51,069 nucleotides of DNA from DTNV01 sp964388435 (GCA_964388435.1 CAYMAH010000029.1:1-51069), one strand, 5' to 3'. Counted from the first letter of the stretch, positions 7,292 through 14,800 are shown. Program-made: numbers and translations. The notes: a model not told the origin generated them from the sequence alone.

Positions 7292-7605
7292 CTTGTCACA
7301 ATCATGTTTTTATTTTTCATTATCACGTTAAGCATGGTGTTTTTCTTTATGTGTTCTCCGTATGCCTTTCCGGCAATCAAAGCGAATAACGCGCTTAGAA
7401 AAATGCTGTATTGAAATGAAAAAACTGCTATTATGAAAAAAACTATTGCCAAAGCCCTGTAGGTGTGCCATTCCCGCCATGTTTTTATTCCATCTTCAAG
7501 GAAATCCTTTCTTGTCTTCAACTCCATCACAGAGTGGTTATTGGTGTCTATTGGAAGAACGAATGGCGTTTCCATTCCTTGATAATATGGCTGTGCCGGA
7601 TCCAT
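7288..7605 (-). CDS. Small two-helix membrane protein A (RKDFLED family)
   Basis: First gene of the operon, 105 residues. A Pro/Tyr-rich N-terminus precedes TRKDFLEDGIKTW (R32, D34), then two helices (ALAIVFFIIAVFSFQY and FLSALFALIAGKAYGEHI). The tail motif GKAYGEHI resembles GVYWSERV in protein D and GRYWMIGF in protein B. A TATA box 20-28 bases upstream of the ATG implies a leaderless message. Function unknown; the run of paralogues suggests a hetero-oligomeric membrane assembly. Confidence 0.77.
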   Translation of the reverse strand: MDPAQPYYQGMETPFVLPIDTNNHSVMELKTRKDFLEDGIKTWREWHTYRALAIVFFIIAVFSFQYSIFLSALFALIAGKAYGEHIKKNTMLNVIMKNKNMIVTR

Positions 7606-7811
7606 GCCTAAATAAGAGCAAAAGTTATTTATAAACTTGTCGGTGGTAACATTTAATTTAAAAGCTTGTCATCAAACCTTTTTTTTCTAAAATTTCAATT
7701 TTATATTGCCTTATGCATATCTTTTCTTTTAAAAACCATGTTTTTGTAAAACTTTTTCAGCAATACTTTTTTTATTGAATCAATATCAAACTAAAACAAG
7801 AGTGAATAGAA
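7606..7811. other. Intergenic region between divergent units
   Basis: This AT-rich stretch separates the minus-strand membrane-protein operon from the decayed exporter on the plus strand. Apart from the TATA box at 7625-7633 I see runs of T and A but no gene, tRNA or clear inverted repeat. Confidence 0.5.
7625..7633 (-). promoter_or_regulatory. TATA box of the small membrane-protein operon
   Basis: Reading on the minus strand, TATAAATAA centres about 24 bases before the ATG at 7605. Archaeal transcription starts about 25 bases downstream of the TATA box, so the message probably begins at or next to the start codon (leaderless). No ribosome-binding site is visible, which agrees. Confidence 0.6.
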
Positions 7812-7943
7812 ATGGAAGAAATCATATCGGTTAAAAACATTTCAAAAAGCTTCCAAACCTTTGAAAACGAGGAAGGTTCGGTCAAAAGTCTTTTCAACAG
7901 AAAGCATTACCTGAAAAAGAGTTCGCGGTATTTTCACACATAA
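7812..7943 (+). pseudogene. ABC exporter ATPase, N-terminal remnant
   Basis: The first 40 or so codons read like the start of an ABC-2 type exporter ATPase: EEIISVKNISKSFQTFE, then EGSVKSLFNRKHYLKK. In intact relatives this leads to the strand before Walker A. Here the frame runs into a stop (TAA 7941-7943) after a sudden change of sequence near 7915-7921. Walker A, signature and Walker B are all missing. The remaining 3' sequence belongs to a different protein (the permease), so an internal deletion removed most of the ATPase gene and the front of the permease gene. Confidence 0.7.
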
Positions 7944-8208
7944 TTTTAAGACCGGAAAGTATCTAAACTGGTTTTTCAACATGGTGAGTCACGCTTCTCA
8001 ATATCCCCTGCCTGTTTATGGAATTCTGGGCACTATCCTGCTTACAATTGCAATACCTGTTGGCTTGGCTTCATTCTACCCCGCGCAACCTATTTTTTCA
8101 AGAATAAGCCCATCCCGTTTTCCCGATATCTGAGTGTTTTACTTTCATACTTATTATAATAAAACAAGTTTTTGGCTTTTAAAGTCCTATTCAAGCGGCG
8201 GAGGATAA
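7920..8208 (+). pseudogene. ABC-2 permease, C-terminal remnant
   Basis: In another frame the sequence encodes the last part of an ABC-2 family permease: NWFFNMVSHASQYPLPVYGI, then a helix TILLTIAIPVGLASFYPAQP matching the family's Pro- and Tyr-rich final region. After a T-run the frame shifts by one and continues as FFKNKPIPFSRYLSVLLSYL. After a stop it resumes as TSFWLLKSYSSGGG before TAA (8206-8208), a typical permease C-terminus (W..GLKRYSS.G). At least one frameshift and one stop are visible, so this is decay and not a gene. Confidence 0.68.
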
Positions 8209-8260
8209 AATTCAAACAAAGCGATAGGTTTAAAATTTTACACGAATCTAAATTTAGTCA

Positions 8261-8689
8261 ATGGTGGATACAGGCATTAAGGTAGGAGACTGCATGAAGA
8301 CAAAAGTCATAACAATAAACGCGGATTCAACAGCGGTTGAAGCCGCAAAGAAAATAAAAGAGTTTAATGTTGGCAGCCTGCTTGTGGAAAAAAACGGCGT
8401 TGTACAAGGAATAATAACCGAAAAGGATCTTGTAGTCAAAAGCCTTTCCGCAGGAGACTTGAACATAAAAGTAAATGATTTTATGAGCGCAAACCTCATT
8501 CAAATCGAGGATGATGCTGATTTGAGCGCGGCGGCGAAGATCATGGGCGAAAACAAAATCAAAAGACTTATTGTAACTCATGCGGGCAAGATAGTTGGAA
8601 TTATTTCCCAAAAGGACATAATATCTATTTCTCCTTCTTTATATGATTTGATCTCCCAGAATTGGAAGTCTGGATTCAAAACATTTTAA
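8261..8689 (+). CDS. Two-CBS-domain protein
   Basis: The 142-residue protein consists of two CBS repeats. The first has VGDCMKTKVITINADSTAVEAA and VVQGIITEKDLVVK; the second has VNDFMSANLIQIEDDADLSAAA and KIVGIISQKDIIS. Paired CBS domains bind adenosyl ligands (AMP, ATP, SAM) and act as regulatory modules. Nothing is fused to it, so the partner is unknown. An AT-rich TATA-like element lies about 25 bases upstream and there is no clear ribosome site, suggesting leaderless translation. Confidence 0.9.
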   Translation: MVDTGIKVGDCMKTKVITINADSTAVEAAKKIKEFNVGSLLVEKNGVVQGIITEKDLVVKSLSAGDLNIKVNDFMSANLIQIEDDADLSAAAKIMGENKIKRLIVTHAGKIVGIISQKDIISISPSLYDLISQNWKSGFKTF

Positions 8690-8694
8690 AACAA

Positions 8695-8748
8695 GCATGC
8701 ATGGATGGCGCCCTTGATTAGGTGAAGGGGATTGTCAACAATGCGTGC
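8695..8748 (+). promoter_or_regulatory. Predicted folded leader ahead of dnaG
   Basis: GCATGCAT (8695-8702) pairs with ATGCGTGC (8741-8748) over eight pairs with one G-U. Inside, CCCTT (8711-8715) pairs with AAGGG (8725-8729). This nested hairpin lies between the CBS gene and dnaG and is the only GC-rich part of the gap. It could be a leader structure, a 3' end element or a small RNA; I recognise no riboswitch class. Confidence 0.35.
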
Positions 8749-8798
8749 GTAAAAAACTGTTTTGAGTTCTTTTTTTAAAAAAAAAGGTGAATTAAAAC

Positions 8799-10109
8799 AT
8801 GGGAAAAACTTACATTGACACCGTAAAATATCAAATAAAAGCGGATTTCGAAGTGGATGGAATCGTTGAAAAACCAGACATTGTCGGAGCAATATTCGGC
8901 CAAACCGAAGGCCTTCTAGGAGACGAGCTTGAATTGAGAGAGCTTCAGAAAAACGGAAGAATTGGAAGAATAGAAATAGACGCTCAAATCAGAAACGGAA
9001 AAACCGCTGGGTTAATAATAATTCCCTCAAGCCTGGACATGGTTGAAACAAGCATTTTAGGGGCCAGCGTTGAAGTGGTTGACCGAGTGGGGCCATACGA
9101 AGCCAAGATAACCGTTGAAAAAATAGAAGACTCCAGAAACATGAAAAGAAAACAGGTAATGGACAGGGCTAAAAACCTTCTCAAAACGCTTATTTCAAAC
9201 GAGATTCCCGAAACAAGAGAACTCACTGATTTATTAAGAGATCAGGTTAAGACAGCCGAACTGATTGAATACGGAGAGGAAAAACTCCCTGCAGGGCCCG
9301 AGATAGATTCAAGCGAGAGCATTATTTTTGTTGAGGGAAGAGCCGACGTTTTGAATCTTCTTAAAAACAATATACTTAACGCTATTGCAATAGGCGGTGC
9401 AAACGTTGGAAAGACCATAACAAGGCTTGGAAAGGAAAAAGAAGTCACGGCGTTTCTTGATGGTGATAGAGGCGGGGATTTGATAGTCAAAGAACTGGCC
9501 GCCGTAACCGATATAGATTATGTTGTAAAAGCGCCTGACGGAAAGGAAGTGGAAGAATTAACAAGAAAGGAAATAATACAAACCCTTAGAAAGAAAATAC
9601 CACTTCAGGAGTTTCTAGGCCTCATGACTGAAAAATCTGAAAGGAAAAGATTTCATGATTTTAGAGACGGCAGGGACAACCACGGTTTCAGGGACAGGAA
9701 CGAAAGAAGGTACGAAGAGAGAAGGCCCGAGGAAAAAAGACCCGACGTCATTGAAAAAAGAGTTGAACCCATTCAAAAGCCGGTTCAAATGCCAATCCAA
9801 CCGGTTCAACAGCCGGTTGAAAACCCAGAGGCAAAGCCGGAAATTTTAGCCAAACTCAAAAGCCTTGAAGGCAGTCTCAAGGCAAGAATATTGGATGAAA
9901 AGCTTGAAACAATAAAAGAAGTTCCAATAAGAGAAGTGATGCAGGCTATAACCGAATCTCAAAACGCAAAAGCGGTTATATTGGACGGAATAGTCACGCA
10001 GAGGCTGGTGGATCTTTCAGAGCAGAAAGGATTGAAATATATAGGCGGGGTTAGAAGCGGGACCATAACGAGAAAATCAACCGTTTCAATAATCCTGTCA
10101 TCGGAGTAA
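8799..10109 (+). CDS. dnaG: Archaeal DnaG primase-like protein
   Basis: Archaeal DnaG has a TOPRIM primase core and also associates with the RNA exosome. The N-terminus KYQIKADFEVDGIVEKPDIV with GAIFGQTEGLLGDELELR is diagnostic. TOPRIM motifs follow: SIIFVEGRADVLNLLKNNI (catalytic E) and AFLDGDRGGDLIVKEL (DxD). A charged Pro/Gln/Arg-rich linker, about residues 280-345, joins a C-terminal alpha/beta domain ending GTITRKSTVSIILSSE. At 436 residues it is near normal length. Its start follows a T-run/A-run plus GGTGA leader shared with other genes here. Confidence 0.95.
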   Translation: MGKTYIDTVKYQIKADFEVDGIVEKPDIVGAIFGQTEGLLGDELELRELQKNGRIGRIEIDAQIRNGKTAGLIIIPSSLDMVETSILGASVEVVDRVGPYEAKITVEKIEDSRNMKRKQVMDRAKNLLKTLISNEIPETRELTDLLRDQVKTAELIEYGEEKLPAGPEIDSSESIIFVEGRADVLNLLKNNILNAIAIGGANVGKTITRLGKEKEVTAFLDGDRGGDLIVKELAAVTDIDYVVKAPDGKEVEELTRKEIIQTLRKKIPLQEFLGLMTEKSERKRFHDFRDGRDNHGFRDRNERRYEERRPEEKRPDVIEKRVEPIQKPVQMPIQPVQQPVENPEAKPEILAKLKSLEGSLKARILDEKLETIKEVPIREVMQAITESQNAKAVILDGIVTQRLVDLSEQKGLKYIGGVRSGTITRKSTVSIILSSE

Positions 10110-10120
10110 AACAAAAGCAG

Positions 10121-10145
10121 AGGCGTTGAAAGACGCCTTTCATTT
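10121..10145 (+). terminator. Hairpin plus T-run after dnaG
   Basis: AGGCGT (10121-10126) and ACGCCT (10133-10138) form a perfect six-pair stem with a TGAAAG loop, followed by TTCATTTTTT. It begins 11 bases after the dnaG stop. The form is that of an intrinsic terminator. In archaea T-runs alone can terminate, so the hairpin could also protect the 3' end. Confidence 0.5.
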
Positions 10146-10194
10146 TTTGCTTTTAACAGCAAAGATTTTAAAACAAAAAGGTAAAAATAAAAGC

Positions 10195-10485
10195 ATGAAA
10201 AAATCAAAAATTGATGAAATGAAAAAAGTGGACGAGTTAGTGCGGGAAACTGGAAGGGAAGACAAAGGCGAGGACGAGGTTATGATCTGCCCTAAATGCG
10301 GAAGCACGAAAATTTCAATAAGGTCAATTGATATTCCCGGGTTTGCTCCGGAAGTATATGTTTGCGGCAACTGCGGGTTCAAAATGGAAAGCCCAATAGA
10401 GGCTGAACCGCTCAAAGTGGTGCAGTCTGAGGAAAAAACCGCGGAAAAAAACGAAAAGAAAAGTTTAAAAAAGAAAAAGAAGTAG
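10195..10485 (+). CDS. Small zinc-ribbon protein, 96 aa
   Basis: A charged N-terminus leads to a single zinc ribbon: MICPKCGSTKISI (CxxC), a 20-residue loop with IDIPGFAPE, then VYVCGNCGFKME (CxxC). The tail is lysine-rich. Such ribbons usually bind nucleic acid or serve as subunits of transcription or translation complexes; no specific partner is evident. An in-frame TTG lies at 10126, but it sits in the terminator hairpin, so the ATG at 10195 is chosen. Confidence 0.8.
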   Translation: MKKSKIDEMKKVDELVRETGREDKGEDEVMICPKCGSTKISIRSIDIPGFAPEVYVCGNCGFKMESPIEAEPLKVVQSEEKTAEKNEKKSLKKKKK

Positions 10486-10520
10486 ATTTTAGCATTAATT
10501 TTTAAAAGAGGGATGATAAA

Positions 10521-10778
10521 ATGGTAAAGTTTGCAATTGCAAAGCAATTGGCTGGGAAGAGAATCATAACAACGGATGGGGAGGAACTTGGAAGGGTGGT
10601 CGACTTGTATGTTAACGAGTTGACTGGAAAATTGGAAAGCGTTCTTATTGAACCCAACCCCGATTCAAGCATAGCTTCAAAAGCAAGTGGAGGGCTGGTG
10701 ACAATTTCATACGGCTCTGTTCTGGACGTTAAAGACGTCATGGTCGTGGACAAGAGAGGAATAACCGCGGCAGCCTGA
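10521..10778 (+). CDS. PRC-barrel domain protein
   Basis: The 85-residue protein is a single PRC barrel: LAGKRIITTDGEELGRVVDL with YVNELTGKLESVLIE and SYGSVLDVKDVMVV. Stand-alone archaeal PRC-barrel proteins occur widely and have been linked to RNA metabolism and cell division in haloarchaea (CdpB family). Which role applies here cannot be told from sequence. A GAGGGATG ribosome site precedes the ATG. Confidence 0.9.
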   Translation: MVKFAIAKQLAGKRIITTDGEELGRVVDLYVNELTGKLESVLIEPNPDSSIASKASGGLVTISYGSVLDVKDVMVVDKRGITAAA

Positions 10779-10782
10779 AAAT

Positions 10783-11748
10783 CTAAACTTCAACAGTCAC
10801 GTATCTTCCCTTAGTAACATCTTTTACTGTTTTATTTTTAACCGCGTCTTCGGGGTTTTCTAGAATGGATTCTATGCCCGCATAGTTTTTGTAAACCGCT
10901 TCGCCTTTCTCTCTATTCTCTTTTGCCTTTAACTTAAAATCTTCAAGCGCTTTTTTTTGCTGTTCAAGCTTGAACTTCAATTTTGATAATTTTTCGTTTA
11001 TTTTAACCTGGTTTGAATAATACTCGTCAAGAGCCTCGTTAAGAGTTGGAAAAGTCTTAAAATCCAACTTAAGTTTTTCAAGAGGTATTGAAGAGAAAAA
11101 CTTGGGAACCTTGTTTTCATAATAAACCCTTGGCTCTTTAATGCTTAAAAGCCCGTTCAACGATTCAATAAGCCTTTTCTTATCGGCGTCTTCTATCTTT
11201 CCGCTTATCCCCGCCCTAGCGCACGCCTCTTCGATGTAAAAAACCGAGAGATTTACAATCTTTGAAACCGCGGGGATAATCTCTCCCGTGACTGACTCAA
11301 AATCAGATTCTTTCAACTCAAAAGGATGTTTTTTAGCTTTAAGAGGAGTATAATCGTTGTTTTTGCTTATTCTTTCAGACTCTTTCAAAAAAGCTTTTAT
11401 TTTTCCATTATCGAGCAGAATGATGTTTCCAGTGGCGAATTCAAAAATCAAAACAGAATTTGTAAACGTTAAACGGCAAACCCTGTCGAAATTCAACTGC
11501 TCTATTTCAATAAGCTTTTGATTTGAAAGCTCGTCTCTCAAAACCTTGACAAAACCCCTCGGTTCTTCGACTTCAAACTCGTAATCTGAAAGGTATATTT
11601 TGTTTTTAGCTTCCACTATCAAATTTTTACCTCTAAACTTGAACTTGAAAATCCCGTTATTGCAATAAACATTGCCCAGAAATGTATTTTCAAGCACTTT
11701 CAACTCCGGGATTAAAAAGAACAAATCCAGGTTGCCAATCTGCTGCAT
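10783..11748 (-). CDS. RqcH/NEMF-type protein lacking NFACT-R
   Basis: RqcH recruits charged tRNA to stalled large subunits and directs C-terminal tailing. The NFACT-N domain is present, including the DR motif (D88-R89 in NFDRVCRLTF), followed by a helix-hairpin-helix part (ACARAGISGK) and the coiled coil (about residues 230-285, ending KEKGEAVYKNY-like sequence). The protein then stops at residue 321 with KGRYVTVEV. Family members of about 550-650 residues continue into the NFACT-R (DUF814) RNA-binding domain, which is absent. No separate NFACT-R gene lies in the window, and the downstream space is taken by the PRC-barrel gene. Confidence 0.85.
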   Translation of the reverse strand: MQQIGNLDLFFLIPELKVLENTFLGNVYCNNGIFKFKFRGKNLIVEAKNKIYLSDYEFEVEEPRGFVKVLRDELSNQKLIEIEQLNFDRVCRLTFTNSVLIFEFATGNIILLDNGKIKAFLKESERISKNNDYTPLKAKKHPFELKESDFESVTGEIIPAVSKIVNLSVFYIEEACARAGISGKIEDADKKRLIESLNGLLSIKEPRVYYENKVPKFFSSIPLEKLKLDFKTFPTLNEALDEYYSNQVKINEKLSKLKFKLEQQKKALEDFKLKAKENREKGEAVYKNYAGIESILENPEDAVKNKTVKDVTKGRYVTVEV

Positions 11749-11781
11749 TTCAAGTTAATAAGCTGGTTGATATATAAAAGT

Positions 11782-11982
11782 CTATCTCATGGCAAGCTTA
11801 ACATCATCGGCGGTTACGGTTTTCCTCCCCGCGTGCTTTGCAAGATCTATAGCCTTCTGAGATATTTTAAGCGCCTCGTCCTCAAGAACATCAGCAAGGG
11901 CGTTAGCCGCTTCAGCGCTCACCCTTTCAGCTCCCGCCTTTCTTATAAGCCTTTCAACTGTAGCGATTGGAATGTCGGTCAT
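11782..11982 (-). CDS. Archaeal histone
   Basis: A 66-residue minimal histone fold: IPIATVERLIRKAGAERVSA, a long central helix (ANALADVLEDEALKISQKAI) and AKHAGRKTVTADDVKLAMR. The RKTV-ADDV loop contacts DNA in this family. No tail is present. It dimerises and wraps DNA into archaeal chromatin. It shares a divergent promoter region (11983-12101) with the Hef helicase gene; AT-rich TATA-like sequence lies 25-35 bases before its ATG. Confidence 0.96.
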   Translation of the reverse strand: MTDIPIATVERLIRKAGAERVSAEAANALADVLEDEALKISQKAIDLAKHAGRKTVTADDVKLAMR

Positions 11983-12101
11983 GTCATTAAATTGGATAAA
12001 TAAAAATAAATACTTTTTCTTTGAGTTTTCTTTTGAAGTTTACCCAAAAATAGAAAATCGTGCGTTAAATTAATATCCTTTGACGGTAAATTTAAATTCA
12101 A

Positions 12102-13691
12102 ATGGAAAAAGAGCAGATTGAAAGCTTTGTGAAAAGCCTAAACCTGAAAAAGGAGATAGAAGTCAGAAGTTACCAGGTTGAAACCGCCGTAAGCGTTTTA
12201 GTCAAGGGCAATTCTCTCGTGGTAATGCCCACCGCTCTGGGCAAAAGTTACATCGCACTGCTTATAACCGCTGAAAAAGCAAGGCAGGGCGGAAGGGTTT
12301 TGTTCCTAGCCCCCACAAAACCCCTTGTAAACCAACACTTCAAGCTTATTTCAGAAACGCTTCCATATGAATCGACGGTTATAACCGGAGAGAACGTAGC
12401 AAAAAACAGGGTTTATGAAGCTCAGATAATCTGCGCCACCCCCCAGGTGATTAAAAACGACATTAAAAGCAAGAAACTAAACATTGAATCTTTTTCAGTT
12501 ATAATATTCGACGAGGTTCACCGAGCCATAGGAGACTACGCTTATAGTTTAATAGCAGAAGAGTCGAAGAAAACAAAAGCGCTTCTGGTTGGCTTTACCG
12601 CTTCACCATCGTCTGAGAGAAAGAAAATAGAAGAAATCTGCGGCAAGCTGGGCATAGAAAACATTGAAATAAGGAATGATCAGGACGAGGAGGTGAAAGA
12701 ATACATAAATGAAATTGAAACTGAATGGGAGTTCATAGAACTGCCAGACTGGCTTAAACAATTAACCAGGGAACTGCAGCAGATTCTTTCAAAAACATGC
12801 GAGCCTCTTGGAATAAAAAACCCCTCAAAAAGACAACTTTTAGAAATAAGAATCGCAACATTGGCCCACCTTCACCACAACCCTTCGGGGTTCAAAACCC
12901 TGAGCATCATAGCAAGGGCCATAAACCTGCTACATATCACCGAGCTTCTCGAAACCCAGGGGTTGAAAACCACGCTTGATTTTTTCAATGGAATGAGCGA
13001 AAAGGAAAGCAAGGCGGTTAAAAATCTTTTGAGAGACGATGATTTTAATAAAGTGATGGAGAAAGTAAGTCTTTTAATTAAAGAAAAAAAAGAACATCCT
13101 AAATTTGAAAAGCTTTTAAAAATAGTCAAAGAAGAGATTTCACAAAATCATTCGCTGATAATTTTCGCCCAGTATAGAAGCACCGTAAGAGAAATTGTTG
13201 AAATGCTTGAAGCGAATGGAATCAAAGCAAGGCAGCTGATAGGCAGAAGCAATTCGGGAATGAAGCAGAAAGAACAAGTTGAATTGATAGAAGAGTTTAA
13301 AAATAACTCTTTCAGCGTTTTAGTCTGCACGAGTATAGGAGAGGAGGGGCTTTCAATAGCCGGCGTTGACATGGTCGTTTTCTTCGAAGCGGTTCCGTCG
13401 GAGATACGATTGATTCAGAGAAGGGGCAGAACTGGACGAGTAAGAGCTGGGAGAATGATGGCCCTTGTTTCCAAAAACACCAGGGATGAAGCCTATTTCT
13501 GGGCTTCAAGAAACAAGGAAAAGAAAATGCAGAGGCTACTTTTAAAAATGAAGAGAAAAACAGACAGAAAACCAGAAGAGGAAAGAGCATTAAAAGCAGA
13601 GGCTCAAAAATCAAATGCCGTAAAAGAAAAAACCAAGGAAAAAACCAAGGAAAAAGGAAGGAAAAAGGTGAGCCTGGCAGATTGGACATAA
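12102..13691 (+). CDS. hef: Hef-type SF2 helicase (separate subunit)
   Basis: The helicase half of archaeal Hef, which remodels stalled forks. Motifs: Walker A PTALGKSY (T44 to S49; most relatives have PTGLGKT), FLAPTKPLV (Ia), IIFDEVH (D137-H140), GFTASP (III), an arm insertion, and QRRGRTGR (VI). After motif VI a lysine-rich tail follows (KEKTKEKTKEKGRKK), the kind of linker that joins the XPF nuclease in Hef of Thermococcales. Here the frame closes (LADWT, stop 13691) and the nuclease starts 10 bases earlier in another frame. An upstream TATA-like element precedes the ATG. Confidence 0.88.
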   Translation: MEKEQIESFVKSLNLKKEIEVRSYQVETAVSVLVKGNSLVVMPTALGKSYIALLITAEKARQGGRVLFLAPTKPLVNQHFKLISETLPYESTVITGENVAKNRVYEAQIICATPQVIKNDIKSKKLNIESFSVIIFDEVHRAIGDYAYSLIAEESKKTKALLVGFTASPSSERKKIEEICGKLGIENIEIRNDQDEEVKEYINEIETEWEFIELPDWLKQLTRELQQILSKTCEPLGIKNPSKRQLLEIRIATLAHLHHNPSGFKTLSIIARAINLLHITELLETQGLKTTLDFFNGMSEKESKAVKNLLRDDDFNKVMEKVSLLIKEKKEHPKFEKLLKIVKEEISQNHSLIIFAQYRSTVREIVEMLEANGIKARQLIGRSNSGMKQKEQVELIEEFKNNSFSVLVCTSIGEEGLSIAGVDMVVFFEAVPSEIRLIQRRGRTGRVRAGRMMALVSKNTRDEAYFWASRNKEKKMQRLLLKMKRKTDRKPEEERALKAEAQKSNAVKEKTKEKTKEKGRKKVSLADWT

Positions 13692-14296
13692 TCTATGATG
13701 ACCGTGAAAAAACCGAGGCAATCGAACTTCTAAAACAGAAATTCAAAATGGAAAGGCAAAGGCTTGACGTCGCCGACTTCATAATCTCAACCAATATAGG
13801 AATCGAGAGAAAAAGAGCGCGCGATTTCGAGCAGAGCATAATCGACGGGAGGCTTTTCAGCCAGGCTGAAAGACTCAAAAAAGAATTTGAAAAACCATTA
13901 ATAGTCATAATAGGAAACGATTTCGAGAGAATAAAGCCGAAAGCCCTGTCAGGAGCTTTCATATCGCTCATAGTTGATCACAGCGTCCCAATAGTATTTT
14001 TAAACAACGAGGAGGAGTTCGCGGAGTTCATTTCAAGAATAGTCGAAAGGGAAGGTAGGCCTGCAAGAGAGAGGAAAACAAACTTTTCCAGAAAGAACGG
14101 GGATTTGAAGCTCCAACAACTTAACGTGGTTGAAGCGCTTCCAGGAGTAGGGCCGGTACTTGCCAAAAACCTGCTTCAAAAATTCAAGACGATAAAAAGC
14201 CTTTTCAACGCCGATGAAAAGCAGCTGAAAGAAGTTAAAGGGGTGGGCAAAACCAAAGCAAAAAAAATAAAAGACTTGATTTTGAAAGAAGATTAA
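13682..14296 (+). CDS. XPF/Hef-type nuclease subunit
   Basis: A 204-residue ERCC4-type nuclease with DDREK near the N-terminus, DVADFIIS and the catalytic IERKRARDF (ERKxxxD). Two helix-hairpin-helix repeats end the protein (LPGVGPVLAKNLLQKF and VKGVGKTKAKKI). It cuts branched DNA and works with PCNA or the helicase in relatives. The start is a TTG that overlaps the helicase gene by 10 bases, so the proteins are probably made together as a split Hef. Domain order and length match the C-terminal half of fused Hef. Confidence 0.9.
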   Translation: MDIIYDDREKTEAIELLKQKFKMERQRLDVADFIISTNIGIERKRARDFEQSIIDGRLFSQAERLKKEFEKPLIVIIGNDFERIKPKALSGAFISLIVDHSVPIVFLNNEEEFAEFISRIVEREGRPARERKTNFSRKNGDLKLQQLNVVEALPGVGPVLAKNLLQKFKTIKSLFNADEKQLKEVKGVGKTKAKKIKDLILKED

Positions 14297-14742
14297 TGAA
14301 AATATTCATTGCAACAGACCACGCGGGCTTTTACCTAAAGGAGAAAATAAAGGAAAAACTCTCCAAAAACAATAACGTTGTAGATTGCGGCGCTTTTGTT
14401 TTTGACGGCGGCGATGACTACCCCGACTTTATCAAAAAAGTAGGTGAATCTGTTTCCAAAGGAAAAGGCAGGGGCATTGTCATTGGAGGAACCGGCATTG
14501 GCGAGTGCATCGTTGTCAATAAATTCAAAAACGTTAGGGGAGCTCTAATATACAGCGATTACACCGCGAGAAAGTCAAGAGAGCACAACGATTCGAATGT
14601 AATCTGCATTGGAGCAAGGACGATTTCTGAAAAAAAAGCTCTCAAACTTATCGAAGTTTGGCTTTCAACCCGCTTCAAAAAAGGAAGACATTCAAGAAGG
14701 CTTAAAAAACTTGAAGAGATTGAAAGGAAGAATTTCAAGTAA
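14296..14742 (+). CDS. rpiB: Ribose-5-phosphate isomerase B
   Basis: RpiB/LacA family, interconverting ribulose- and ribose-5-phosphate. Motifs: IATDHAGFYLK, YPDF, VIGGTGIGECIVVNK, and REHNDSNVICIGAR. At the catalytic loop there is no Cys before GTG; E70 lies where the mycobacterial-type enzyme uses glutamate as base (GGSGNGE). The start overlaps the nuclease stop by one base. It supplies the pentose route together with rpe and transketolase at 47.4-49.7 kb. Confidence 0.9.
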   Translation: MKIFIATDHAGFYLKEKIKEKLSKNNNVVDCGAFVFDGGDDYPDFIKKVGESVSKGKGRGIVIGGTGIGECIVVNKFKNVRGALIYSDYTARKSREHNDSNVICIGARTISEKKALKLIEVWLSTRFKKGRHSRRLKKLEEIERKNFK

Positions 14743-14800
14743 ATCATAATTGTTGCTTTTAGGAAAAAGAATTTAAAAGGGTTGAATTTTCAATTTTTTT

